A stretch of DNA of 33,445 nt. Origin: Chara braunii. Taxonomy: Eukaryota; Streptophyta; Charophyceae; Charales; Characeae. Shown here piece after piece: positions 10,180 through 18,850 of this stretch. The position numbers and the translations under genes are program-made. Under the pieces are notes generated by a model. That model worked only from the letters and a program-made list of their open reading frames with translations. It did not search any database and had not been told where the DNA came from. The stretch covers positions 484,561 to 518,005 of the forward strand of contig BFEA01000007.1 in NCBI GenBank assembly GCA_003427395.1, written 5' to 3'. The first letter of the stretch is position 1. Each line of letters starts with the position of its first letter.

Positions 10180-10181
<2 letters not shown>

Positions 10182-10306
10182 GTCTTCTTGTTGCAGGTGC
10201 GCGGCGTCTTCTTCCACCTCGAGGTCCTCTATGGCGGACTGCCTCCTCCGGCGGCACTTCAGCTATGGCCGATCGGCCCTGCACACATCGCGCGCATGGG
10301 ACAGCG

Positions 10307-10325
10307 GGTACCTGCTCCGATACCA
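10307..10325 (-). promoter_or_regulatory. Primer binding site, initiator tRNA-Met type
   Basis: One base inside the 5' LTR, the minus strand reads TGGTATCGGAGCAGGTACC. This is close to the complement of the 3' end of plant initiator tRNA-Met, usually TGGTATCAGAGCC. The eighth base differs and one C appears to be missing after GAGC. This is where a host tRNA would prime minus-strand DNA synthesis. Confidence 0.85.
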
Positions 10326-10326
10326 G

Positions 10327-11222
10327 TGCAATCAGACTCGACCTCTTCACACTTGTCATGCATGCAAACAGCGAAACAGCAAACTGGCGACATGCGCCCA
10401 CACAGTACTCAAAGATATCGTAACCAGGTAGGAGTTCCCTTCAAACTNGCTATGNCGACTGAGCGCCCACACAACTCACTGTTCGCACTCTGGATCACCC
10501 TGGATGTCCCACACACAACACTCTACACGCAACACACACACACACACACACGCTACTATAGCTATGGCAGCTATGGCTGCCACTATCCTATCGCTACACT
10601 ACACTTCACTGCCCTCTTCGTCTTCGGGCGCACTGCAGACCTCCCCGCACAAGCTGCTGAGGCAGCGCTTCCGCATGGCATCCNCAGGAATGAATGAATG
10701 GCTGGACGCAGCCTCTTGATTTATACTTCTGTGCGGCGTTGGTCTGCCCTGTATCCCTTGGCCCACGATGTGCACAGTCCCAAANGGTACCTGCTTGACT
10801 GGACCGGACTGGGCTACCTGGGACTGCTGACTCTACGTAGTGGACCTACACCACTTGCCCACTTGCCTCGGCCTAAACAGGGGCTGACTCCGAAAGGCCA
10901 GTTCTAGAAACTTCTACTTTGGNCTTTCGGTACTGTAGCAGCTACGACTTTGCCCTTTCAGGTAAGTAGCAGCTACGACCTTGACCCTTCAGACATCCTA
11001 CAGCTACGACTTCGGAACTGTCTAGACTCCTACCCTACAGGTCTACAGTTCGACTCCCTTCTAAGCTGTGACCTACGACAATCTACCTACCACTGGCGTT
11101 TCGACAGGTCGCAGGTTCAAATCTACGGGTTGTCATCAATACTGTACACAGGTAAGATGGGGAACTAGGGATCGAGCCTTGGGATCTGCATTTGCTACTG
11201 CGAACTGGTGAATACCGTTTCA
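10327..11222 (-). repeat. 5' LTR of the Ty3 element (896 bp)
   Basis: Same length as the left LTR and no difference seen outside N positions. In this orientation it is the promoter-bearing copy. TATAAAT lies at 10725-10719 (minus strand), so transcription would be expected to start roughly 30 bases further, near 10690. Three CAGCTACGAC copies lie upstream at about 10937-10992, a likely U3 control region. Confidence 0.95.
10719..10725 (-). promoter_or_regulatory. LTR TATA box
   Basis: GTATAAATCAAGAGG on the minus strand, about 500 bases into the 5' LTR. It is the only good TATA-type site I noticed in the LTR and is duplicated in the 3' LTR at 2752-2758. Confidence 0.55.
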
Positions 11223-11226
11223 TTAT
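11223..11226. other. Target-site duplication TTAT, right
   Basis: Pairs with 2356-2359 and marks the right end of the retrotransposon. Confidence 0.75.
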
Positions 11227-11305
11227 GTTTTTTTTGTTTTTTTTTTCTTGTATGTTTTTGATTTTTTAAAAATATAGCAAATCTTCAAAAAATAAAAATA
11301 AAATC

Positions 11306-11342
11306 ATAGGGTTGTAGATCGCAAAAAAATCTACAACCCTAT
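11306..11342. repeat. Perfect 13-bp hairpin
   Basis: ATAGGGTTGTAGA and its exact reverse complement TCTACAACCCTAT are separated by 11 bases that include seven A. It lies in AT-rich DNA just outside the retrotransposon. There is no adjacent gene for it to terminate. Confidence 0.8.
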
Positions 11343-11392
11343 ATTTTTTTGTTTTTTTTTTTGCTTATTCTTTCCCAGGGAAAAAATTATTC

Positions 11393-11505
11393 CCGCGCCC
11401 GCTCAAACTGCGCCCAAGCGCTTTTGAGCGCGGGATTGAGCGGAGCTCAAAAATTTGAGCTCCGACCCCGCGCTCAATCAGCGTGTAACACAGCCTCTGC
11501 GAATG
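11393..11505. repeat. CpG-word block built on GAGCGC / GAGCTC
   Basis: Recurring words GCGCCCGCTCAAA, GCGCTTTTGAGCGCGGG, GAGCTCAAAAATTTGAGCTC and CCCGCGCTCAA, with inverted partners inside the block. Flanked by T/A-rich DNA. Confidence 0.5.
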
Positions 11506-11567
11506 CACAGAAAATCCTCACCCAAAAAAACAACCAAAAAAAAAGGTAAAAAAGGGCCTTGTTTTTG

Positions 11568-11591
11568 CCTGCACGGGGTGCCCCGTGCAGG
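11568..11591. repeat. Perfect 11-bp GC-rich hairpin
   Basis: CCTGCACGGGG, two-base loop TG, then CCCCGTGCAGG. A partial third copy, CTGCACGGGCGGGC, lies near 11628. Confidence 0.85.
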
Positions 11592-11861
11592 TGACCCCCA
11601 GGAAACTGCCCAGGTTGCATGGCCATGCTGCACGGGCGGGCAAGCCACATAGCCTAGGTGTGCGCACAAATTCTTTCGTCCTGTTTTTCTCAAGTACTCT
11701 ACAAGGTTCCACGGTTTTACAATATAGCGCTTCCCGTAAGAACAAAAAAAAAAAAAAAAAAAAAAAGGAAAAGAAAGAAAGAAAGAAAGAAAGCCACAGC
11801 GCTACAGAAATCTGACAATGTCCAAGAAGGTGGTGGTGGTGCTATACTCTCTTCATCAGGG

Positions 11862-11945
11862 TTGCCGGCGTTCGGGACGAGCCGAACGCCCGAACGTTTG
11901 GGACCCCCTCTCGACGCGTTCGGACGTTCGGCCGAACGCGGAACC
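11862..11945. repeat. CpG-word block built on GTTCGG / CCGAAC
   Basis: GCGTTCGGGACG, GCCGAACGCCCGAACG and GCGTTCGGACGTTCGGCCGAACG: seven or more copies of one six-base word on both strands in 80 bp. An A-run of about 20 bases follows. Confidence 0.55.
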
Positions 11946-12150
11946 AAAAGAAGAAAAAAAAAAAAAAAAAAAAGTTTCCAAAAATTCTGAAAAAAAAAAT
12001 GTCATGCAGAATAATAAACTAAACAACATTTGCGTCAACAGTACATCCAAATTCCTTACCAAATTTGAAATAAAAATCAAATACGAAAAATAAATAATAT
12101 TAATGAAAATAAGAAAAAATAAAACGAGAATGAAATTATTGTGTGTGCGA

Positions 12151-12484
12151 GCAAGTTTTTAACACTGCCATCTTTGGCAATTTTTCTTTTTTGGCTTTGT
12201 CAAATGCCATAAAATTTTATACATATGTATCTTACATAATATAGAACCTACAAATAAAGTTTGAAAAAATGATAATTTTTTTCAGGCCCCGAAATAAAGG
12301 GAAAACAAAAAGTGAAAAGAGAAAAAAAACAAATTAGTAAGTGGGAAAGCAAGTTTTGACACCACCATCTTTGCCGATTTTTCCTTATTGTTTGGATCCA
12401 CAGAATGACTTTAAAATTGAGAGACCGGTAGATTACATAACAGAGAACTCACAAAAAAAAAATCAAAGAAAAATAATAATTTTT
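12151..12484 (+). repeat. Diverged ~135-bp direct repeat pair
   Basis: GCAAGTTTTTAACACTGCCATCTTTGG (at 12151, in two pieces of less than 20 identical bases) recurs as GCAAGTTTTGACACCACCATCTTTG at 12349. Each copy ends in an AATAATTTTT-type sequence (12270 and 12475). The repeats sit between the two CGAACG blocks. Confidence 0.6.
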
Positions 12485-12508
12485 AGGTACCAAAATATTT
12501 TTTTGCGG

Positions 12509-12598
12509 GGTCCGAACCCCTTTGAATTCGGGCCCCGTACGGGGACCCGAACGCCCGGACGTTCGGGGGTCAGCTTAGGGGCCTCCGTACGTTCGGCC
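12509..12598. repeat. CpG-word block built on CCGAAC, inverted relative to 11862
   Basis: GGTCCGAACCCC, GGACCCGAACGCCCGGACG, GTTCGGGGGTC and GTACGTTCGG. On the minus strand the block begins GTTGCCAGGCCGAACG. This resembles the GTTGCCGGCGTTCGGG start of the 11862 block, so the two could be inverted copies of one element. Confidence 0.5.
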
Positions 12599-12740
12599 TG
12601 GCAACTCTGCTCTTCATCATGACCAGCGACCACCATGGGTGCAAAAAACACCGTGACGGAGTTGAAAGTTGAATAACAAAGAAGCGCTCAATCCGTATAG
12701 AGACAGGCTGACGGCAGACATAGCACTTCCCCCGATTACA

Positions 12741-12985
12741 TTACCTTGTACCAGAAATTTCAGATTTCGTAATAAGGAATCATCGTGGGCAGTGGGGGCA
12801 AACCACCGGGGCCAAACCCTCCCTCAGCCGGTTTACCTTGTACCAGGAATTTCCTAATACAGAATTGACGTGGACGCTGGGGCAAACCCTCACTCAGGCA
12901 GATTACCCCCGTGAACCAGAGTTACCAGACCTTTCCTAATTCAGCATAGAAGTGGCCGCTGGGATCAAACCCTCACTCAACCTCA
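12741..12985 (+). repeat. Three degenerate ~85-bp tandem units
   Basis: Each unit has (TACCTTGTACCAG)RAATTTC...(GTGG)ACGCTGGGGCAAACCCTCACTCAG. Units start near 12741, 12831 and 12920 with growing divergence. No coding potential. Confidence 0.55.
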
Positions 12986-13044
12986 GTCAACCAGACCCTA
13001 TGATCCCTCTGGCCATCAATCCTCGTTTAACTCACGCTACGGCA

Positions 13045-13200
13045 GTTCGAACCTTTCCACAGCTCCCGGTTAACCAGTCTGTGTATACGGGACATCAACC
13101 AAATTTCCACCATATGAGTGGGTCAACATTCAGTCTACATACAGGTTCGAACCTTTCCACACTTCGCGGTTAAGCAGTGTGTGTATGCGGGACATCTACC
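13045..13200 (+). repeat. 100-bp-spaced duplication
   Basis: The 56-bp stretch at 13045-13100 (GTTCGAACCTTTCCACA...GGGACATCAACC) recurs at 13145-13200 with about seven changes. GAGTGGGTCAAC.TTCAGTC, which precedes the second copy, occurs again at 13314. Confidence 0.75.
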
Positions 13201-13203
13201 GCA

Positions 13204-13375
13204 TAATGACCGCACGTTCTATTGCAGCCGTCGTTACGGTACCGTAACGGCGGTTCGAGCCTTCCCCGTCACCAATAGAATGCGCCGTCATTGCAGCTGA
13301 CAGCTGTGTATGAGTGGGTCAACCTTCAGTCTACATAGCACAGGGATAACGACTGCAGTCACTGCACGTTCTATT
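13204..13375. repeat. Inverted-repeat motifs of the CGTTCTATT family
   Basis: Three copies of a TGACCGCACGTTCTATT-like motif: 13206 (plus), 13271-13296 (minus, as AATAGAATGCGCCGTCATT) and 13354 (plus, TCACTGCACGTTCTATTCGG). The first two face each other like terminal inverted repeats ~90 bp apart. The same motif bounds the element at 17733-17831. Confidence 0.55.
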
Positions 13376-13477
13376 CGGGGGGGATCAGGGGTACTGGCGG
13401 CCCGTTGGGGGTCTATAAGACGAGACACGCCCAACTTCTGGCTGAGCGGTCAAACAGTCGTGCTACGGTGGATTATA

Positions 13478-13597
13478 GGTCAAAGGATCGAGGCGCTAAG
13501 CGGTCAAAGGATAGAGGCGCTAAGCGGTCAAAGGATCGAGGCGCTTATAGGTCAAAGGATCGAGGCGCTAAGCGGTCAAACGATCGAAGCACTACAG
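13478..13597 (+). repeat. 24-bp minisatellite, five units
   Basis: The unit starts GGTCAAAGGATCGAGG and continues CGCTAAGC. Five units run head to tail with few changes. The unit length is a multiple of three, so it reads through as an RSKDRGAK peptide repeat, but there is no gene context to support translation. GGTCAA also occurs singly around it at 13448, 13896 and 13911. Confidence 0.85.
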
Positions 13598-13619
13598 TTG
13601 AGTTGACCATCACAATCTA

Positions 13620-14258
13620 TTTATAGACTTTTGACTACTAGGGCATTCAATCATACTCGCACACCACTGACACCAGCCTGAGGAACGTCTTTGAGTGAGT
13701 CTGGTTCTAAACTGCCGGCAAATACATTCCGGAAATTGCCGGTTGTGTGTAATCCGCCCTCACAATGAGGAATTTTAACTTGCAAGTGGCAACGAAAAAA
13801 CGCCCATAAGCTAGCTATTCAAATTTCAAACAGTGAAGGGAGGGGGGGAGGAGGGAGAGAGGGNGGGGGGGGGGAAGGGAATCCGAACTCGAGCGGTCAA
13901 ACACTGCTCATTGGTCAAAGATCAACAGTAATTTTCGCATCTCTCATACTGGAGCCGAGTGTGCACTTCCGCGGATTAATACTAGTGAAAATTGAAAGAG
14001 CATAATAATTAATAATAATAATAATAACAATAATAATGTAATTAAATAACGCAGATCGAATGTCCGTGTAAGTGCGATCTCGAGCCAGGACCGACTGCGG
14101 CAGGATAGAGTGAATGACCAATCACCAATTTTCTCATTTTATTTTCTTCTGATTTTTCAATAATTCAGCGAGTGATTAGTTAAGGATCCGATGGACTGTT
14201 TTTATTTGACAGCGTGAGGGAGGACAAATTGTGCGATCATCCGTTTTGATCATGCCAA
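13620..14258. other. Gene-free stretch
   Basis: I see a G-rich run (13838-13877), an AAT-rich microsatellite (13998-14037) and no supportable gene. Confidence 0.5.
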
Positions 14259-14260
14259 TA

Positions 14261-14368
14261 CTGCCTTCCCCCGAATATAAGGCACCCTGATAATGAATGT
14301 ATACAAACTATCTTTCCGGCCGGATGCAGTGAAAGAAATGAGGGTGCGTTGTGTTCGGGGTAACACGG
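14261..14368. mobile_element. MITE, CTTCCCCCGAA family, copy 1
   Basis: A 108-bp element flanked by TA on both sides (14259-14260, 14369-14370). The left end CTGCCTTCCCCCGAA and the right end (GTGTTCGGGGTAACACGG) are inverted relatives, and both continue into GCACCCT/AGGGTGC. The interior matches the copies at 21009-21206 (ATGTATACAA.CTAT.TTTCCGG). TA flanks and ends near CAGT point to the Tc1/mariner-pogo class as an inference. It has no coding capacity. Confidence 0.75.
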
Positions 14369-14429
14369 TAGGCATTGGATTCAATTCAAAAGGCGTACTG
14401 CTACGATGCACTAAGGTCAAGGGTGGTGC

Positions 14430-14796
14430 TTTTTTTTTTTTTTTTTTTTTAAATATGAAGGGTGGTGCATTCGAAAAGCCAAAGGGGGGGAGAAAGGGGG
14501 GGGGGAGGAAAAAACGGAACGGGAAAAGGGGGGATGGGGGGAAGGGGAGGATAAAATCCGAGACAGCCCACGAGGGAGATACAAAAAGAAAATATTATCA
14601 ATTATTAACTTAAATGAAGAGGGGAAAAAAAAAAAAAAAAAAAAAAAGGACAACTAGCTGGAAGAATCATGAGATAGATATCCAGTTTTTCTCTTTAATC
14701 CACAACAACCGCAGGAAAGAGACACGTGTCGCGACAACACCGTTGTTGACGTCAACAGCAGAACAGGGCTCCTGGCGCGGCAGCTCCCTGACCTGC
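14430..14796. other. Homopolymer-rich, gene-free stretch
   Basis: T20, G-rich and A23 runs. The phrase AAGGGTGGTGC occurs on both sides of the T-run. No gene is supported. Confidence 0.5.
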
Positions 14797-14800
14797 TTAC

Positions 14801-15128
14801 GGCATACTCACACAAGGACTTTCTCTGCTAAGCTCTGGACGTGATTGCAGTCGGATTCATCCGCGCCTGGCCGTAATTGCGGTCAGGTTCATCCGGGAAA
14901 GTGGTAATGCGACTGTCCTTCGCGTGCGCGACAAAAAAAAATATATATACAGAACTGCCCGGTAAACCGTATATATATATGTTGTTGCTGTCTGTCAACA
15001 ATCGAAAGGATAGGGACTTTTTGGCACTAAGCTGTGGACGTAAAATTGCGGCCACACACATCCTGCTCATGCTCGAATCCCGGTCAGATACATCCAGCAA
15101 AGTCCTAGACTCCTAGTGTGAGCATGCC
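14801..15128. mobile_element. Inverted-repeat element with TTA flanks
   Basis: The left end GGCATACTCACACAAGGA is the inverted partner of the right end, which reads GGCATGCTCACACTAGGA on the other strand. TTA lies just outside at 14797-14799 (with one extra C) and at 15129-15131. Inside, three related stretches of the form TGGACGTGATTGC...CATCC occur. TTA duplications suggest a PIF/Harbinger-type MITE as an inference. No transposase is present. Confidence 0.5.
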
Positions 15129-15864
15129 TTAAGAAAGTCCAGATTCTTCTTTCGTTTCACCCACCGCAATTCCCTACGTGGAGGTAAAGCCGTAAAAAAA
15201 GATTCATCGATTGAACAAGAAAAAAACAAAACAAAAAGACACAGGAGGTAGTTTCGAACTTCCTTTCAGCCTTTCAGGATCATTGTGAGTGCTATTTGGC
15301 TAGTGGCTTTTATTGAGAAAAAAATGCGATTGTGACTCATAGGGGTAGCGTAAATGAAATGACTGAATGAATACAAGCTGTAGCTAATACCCAAGGCATC
15401 AAAGATGCATTTTCTCTACGGGATCCCAAAACCACCAACCNCCCCAACCTAGCTCATGATAAGCCCACCAACTTCCCAATAGTATTCCTACAGTCAAAAA
15501 ACACCAGCACGTTAAAATCCAATTTCGTATCGTTAGGAGTTGGTAATTTGTCCCCGTTTTAAGAAAAAAAAGGAGCTGGTACAGCTGGGGTGGGGTTCTT
15601 TTTGGCTTGTGAGGTATTTTAAGGCCTGTGGCGTTTTTATTTTCCCCCGGGGTTGGAGATAGTCAGGACAGCGGTCTGGAGTTGGCCACTTCTGTCTCTG
15701 GACTTATTTCAACGCCCCGGGGTTGGAGATAGGCTCAGATAGCCAAGCTGGGTAATGCCAAAATGGCCCCAGTTTCCTTGTTTTGCCGGCCCGGGGTTGT
15801 TGAAGGAGGGATTCCCGGCCTCCTTAGTGTGAAGAATAAATGTCATTGAGAAAAAAAATTTTGT

Positions 15865-15902
<38 letters not shown>

Positions 15903-15999
15903 AACATCAATTGACCCGAATCTCTTTGTCGTTTTTGTCTTACTCGTAAGACGTGTATCCTCATGACCTGCCGAGCTCGCACCATAGCCGCCGCGGAGC
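15129..15999. other. Gene-free stretch with CCCCGGGGTTG repeats
   Basis: CCCCGGGGTTGGAGATAG occurs at 15646 and 15714, and a shorter CCCGGGGTTG at 15791, giving a period of about 70 bases. A 31-base A-run ends near 15897. No gene is supported. Confidence 0.55.
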
Positions 16000-16418
16000 C
16001 TCTGCAATAGCCATTTAGCGTTAGAGCCTTATATAGCGTTATAGCCATATAGCCTGCCGAGCTCATAGCCTTATAGCATACTGTACTTATGGCCTTACAG
16101 CTGCAGAGGTTGCGCCATAGGCGCATAGCCAGAAAGTCTTATAGCCAGCCGCTGCTGTCATACTGTCATCGCCTGGCTGCTGGCGTACTATGCGAGCCAT
16201 ATCCCATAGCCTTATAGCACTATAGCCTGCCGAGCATATAGCTTTATAGCCTGCCGAGCTTATAGCCTTATAGCCCGCCGGGTTATAGTCTTAAATGCTA
16301 CTCTACTGAATATAGTCTTATAGCCTGTCGAGCTTTCGCCATAGCCATAATGTCTTATAGCCCGCCGCCGCTGCCACAGTGTCATCGCTTGACTGCTGGC
16401 GTATTATACGAGCCATGG
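16000..16418 (+). repeat. TATAGCC / GCCGAGCT interspersed repeat
   Basis: About twenty AGCC words, mostly TATAGCC, many joined to TGCCGAGC. A 57-bp unit at 16143-16200 (CTGTCATACTGTCATCGCC...CGAGCCAT) is repeated at 16358-16415. The texture suggests repeated slippage and duplication of a short seed. Confidence 0.75.
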
Positions 16419-16796
16419 CTCTCACAATCAAGGGGGGTGCATGTTGGCCCCCGCCCTAATCGGCGGTGGTCAGAGAGCGGGGTGGGGCCGGCTAACGGAA
16501 ACACCGAAACTTTTGCCAGTAGCTGTGCCCCTCATCTACATCCCCCCTCCTTCCCCCCCCCTCCTTTCCCCTTCCTATAGGCGTAGGAGTAGCGGTAGGT
16601 AGATAGGGAAAGGTGAAGTTGAGAGACAAGAATATAGCTTAGTTTTTTTTTTTTTTTTAATATTAATAACCAAAAAAAAAAAAAAAGTAATCAAATGCTC
16701 ACGGTGAAAGATGAATGAGGCAGTGTAGCGCGATATTCGTACAGCATTTTCGGTAATCTATTTTTAGATTCACATCAGCCAACTTGCTGCGCAAAG

Positions 16797-16830
<34 letters not shown>

Positions 16831-17440
16831 AGAAGATGTAAGGAATCCATTATCACGAAACATGAGGCCATCCAAAAAAAAAAAAAAAAAAGAAACATGA
16901 GGCCGGGAATTCCTCACAAACAACCCGGTGATGGAAATGAAACAGTCATCTCTGGGACCATTACCCAGAATAGGTTTGTGGGTTTCACCCCAACAGCACT
17001 TGGCAGAGCCTTATAACAAGAGTCCGGTAGGCTTAAGCCTGTCCCGAGAACAACCTGGAGGCAAAGGAGTATATACTATATAGCAATATACCATCAACGT
17101 TTAATTCGGCTCCATGTTCATCCGATTCTCCTCCTTGTCTACCTGACGGCGTATCCAGATTCACACTACCACTGTAACAGTTCTGAATGACACTACCGGT
17201 CATTCAGGATTTCTTCAGAATGTATTACGGCCGGACCTGGATGTATCGGACCACAACTGCATCAAGAAATACTGTAAGTGGACAGGTCTTAGTCAGAGTA
17301 TGCTCTGAGTGAATGGTTAGTCAGTGACACTGGGACAGTGGGACGATCTCTCTGCAGTGGATTCTCAGCTCATGCGACTGGTCGGTCCGTCTGAGGCATT
17401 GCGCGAACGAAGCACGTACCTCGGATCTGCGGCCGTAGCC
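16419..17440. other. Gene-free stretch with homopolymers
   Basis: T and A runs at 16640-16690, 16800-16829 and 16874-16891. AGAAACATGAGGCC/CGAAACATGAGGCC is duplicated around the last one. A 9-bp hairpin CTGAATGAC...GTCATTCAG lies at 17182-17206. No gene is supported. Confidence 0.5.
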
Positions 17441-17451
17441 AGGCTCTCACT

Positions 17452-18069
17452 CAAACTCCTTACGAGCTCTCCCTCCTCGGAGAAACCACTCTCTTCTTCT
17501 CTGCGTTCCTCGGTTCTCTCCTCCTTCCCTAACTCTCCTCTCCTCTCTCTCCTCTCCTCTCTTCTCTCCTCCCTTCCTAACTCTCCTCTCCTCTCCTCTG
17601 AGTCCTCTCCTCTGCTCTCTTCTCGCCTGTCTTCCCACCTCGCCTCTCCTCTCGTCTCTTCTTGTGATTTAGTGATGCGGACGGCCGCCGCTTCCTCGAT
17701 CCTGGCCTCTAAGCCTCCTTATTTGTGCCCGACTTACCCCGAATAGAACGCCCGGTCATTATATTAGCCGTATTTGAGCCAACTTTCAGTCCAGGCGAGG
17801 CCATAATGACCGGGCGGTCTATTAGGGTGAGGAAGGGTAGTCTCTCTACCTCCTTACGAGCTCTCCCTCCTCGGCGTAACCACTCGCTTCTCTGCTTTAC
17901 TCATTTCTCTCCTCTCCTCTCTTCTCTCCTCCATTCCTAACTCTCCTCTTCTCTCCTCTCCTCCCCTCTCTTCCCTCCTCTCTTCCTATCTCTCCTCCGA
18001 GTCTCCCTCATCTCTTCTTATGCTTTAGTGATGCGGACTGCCTCCGCTTCCTGGATCCTTAGCCTCCTG
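17452..18069 (+). repeat. Pair of ~220-270-bp pyrimidine-rich repeats flanking a MITE
   Basis: CCTTACGAGCTCTCCCTCCT at 17458 recurs at 17852. Each is followed by CTCTCCTCTCCT-rich DNA and then by AGTGATGCGGAC.GCC...TCCT..AGCCTCCT near 17671 and 18028. The MITE-like element 17733-17831 lies between the copies. Open frames here are Ser/Leu-rich by composition and are not genes. Confidence 0.75.
17733..17831. mobile_element. MITE, CGTTCTATT family
   Basis: The left end CTTACCCCGAATAGAACG and the right end, read on the other strand as CTCACCCTAATAGACCG, continue into a shared CCCGGTCATTAT: an inverted repeat of about 30 bp with few mismatches in a 99-bp element. The same motif occurs at 13204-13375. 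No clear target duplication is visible. Confidence 0.65.
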
Positions 18070-18594
18070 CGCTCTGTTTTTTCTGCTTTTTTTCTTCTCT
18101 GCATGTGTGCGTGATGCGAGCGCCGCAAACCGTGGAGATCTGCTTGAGTCGGGTTCGAAGCCGCCAATGTAATGCAGCTTGACTGTTGTTTCCCGCCGAA
18201 GGGCCTCTGCAGCTTGTGTGTTTCCCACCAGACTCGGTCTGCACCTTGCCTGTTTGCATGGAATTCAATTCGCATCGATCTTTTTTTTTCTTTTTTTTTT
18301 TCTCAAACTAATGTACAGAAAGCTATCCTTGCAGGGGTCCCCTGTATAGCCCCGACTAACCGGCCGAAACAGCTGTCGGGTATTGCCAGAAGTGCTTCAT
18401 GACTATAGATTTCACCGCCGACTTTCTTTTATGGGTTTATCATAATACATTCGAGCTGCTGCGCTCGGGGGACTTTTTCTTGTCTTCTCATCCCTCCTCT
18501 CCTTCACCTCCTTACTTTGTCTTGCATGGAGTATACTACTCTACTGCGACAATCACATAGACAACCAGCGGGGAGTTTCGCCTCGTTTGAGTGA

Positions 18595-18732
18595 CTATGT
18601 TATATGGTTACCAAACTCCCCTCGTTTGAGTGACTATGTTATATGGTTACCACTTCTGTGGCCCTATGTTATATGGTTACCAAACTCCCCTCGTTTGAGT
18701 GACTATGTTATATGGTTACCACTTCTGTGGCC
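18595..18732 (+). repeat. Perfect 69-bp tandem duplication with nested repeat
   Basis: 18595-18663 and 18664-18732 are identical. Each 69-bp unit contains CTATGTTATATGGTTACC twice, at 39- and 30-base intervals, so the word occurs four times (18595, 18634, 18664, 18703). Identity implies recent duplication. Confidence 0.93.
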
Positions 18733-18782
18733 CACATCTGCTCTTCCACACTTATGTTGATACTTACAGTTGCCCGTGTTGC

Positions 18783-18850
18783 AGCCCGTTCTTTTCGCGT
18801 TCAACTTTTGAACGCACGTTCACTGAATGCGGCTGAACGCTTTTGACGCG
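18783..18850. repeat. CpG-word block built on GAACGC / GCGTTC
   Basis: CGCGTTCAACTTTTGAACGC, ACGTTCACTGAATGCG, CTGAACGCTTTTGACGCG: the same word on both strands. It is followed by a GGGGGCGGCAG stretch and a 13-A run at 18931. Confidence 0.5.

Larger units (their letters stand above)
9487..10326 (-). other. 5' leader of the retrotransposon
   Basis: Untranslated stretch between the primer binding site and gag. It holds a long CT run (10129-10179; GA on the transcribed strand) and several N bases at 9823-9870. No ORF is supported. The N bases suggest ambiguous assembly among near-identical copies. Confidence 0.7.
2360..11222 (-). mobile_element. Ty3/gypsy LTR retrotransposon, complete but coding-defective
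   Basis: An 8,863-bp element read on the minus strand: 5' LTR (10327-11222), primer binding site, leader, gag, pol (protease, reverse transcriptase, RNase H, integrase, chromodomain-like tail), 3' LTR (2360-3255). The reverse transcriptase-then-integrase order and the C-terminal chromodomain-like segment place it among chromovirus-type Metaviridae. The two LTRs line up at a constant offset of 7,967 with no indel, and I see no base difference except at N positions, which normally means a recent insertion. In contrast, gag has a stop and a frameshift, the reverse transcriptase active site is changed, RNase H has a deletion, and a frameshift separates integrase from its C-terminus. This copy should not encode working enzymes and could move only with enzymes supplied in trans. 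Confidence 0.95.

Noticed and set aside
10094-10697. 197-codon open frame on the plus strand
   Set aside because: It is antisense to the retrotransposon leader and 5' LTR and starts in a CT microsatellite. The same frame appears in the other LTR.
13310-13606. Peptide repeat RSKDRGAK encoded by the minisatellite
   Set aside because: The 24-bp unit keeps frame only because it is divisible by three. No start context or neighbouring coding sequence supports a protein.
15240-15310. Possible tRNA-like boxes on the minus strand
   Set aside because: Weak A and B boxes are visible but the stems do not pair and no SINE features follow.
17324-17746. 140-codon Ser/Leu-rich plus-strand frame
   Set aside because: It lies in a CTCCT-rich repeat and its reverse strand is open as well, so composition explains it.
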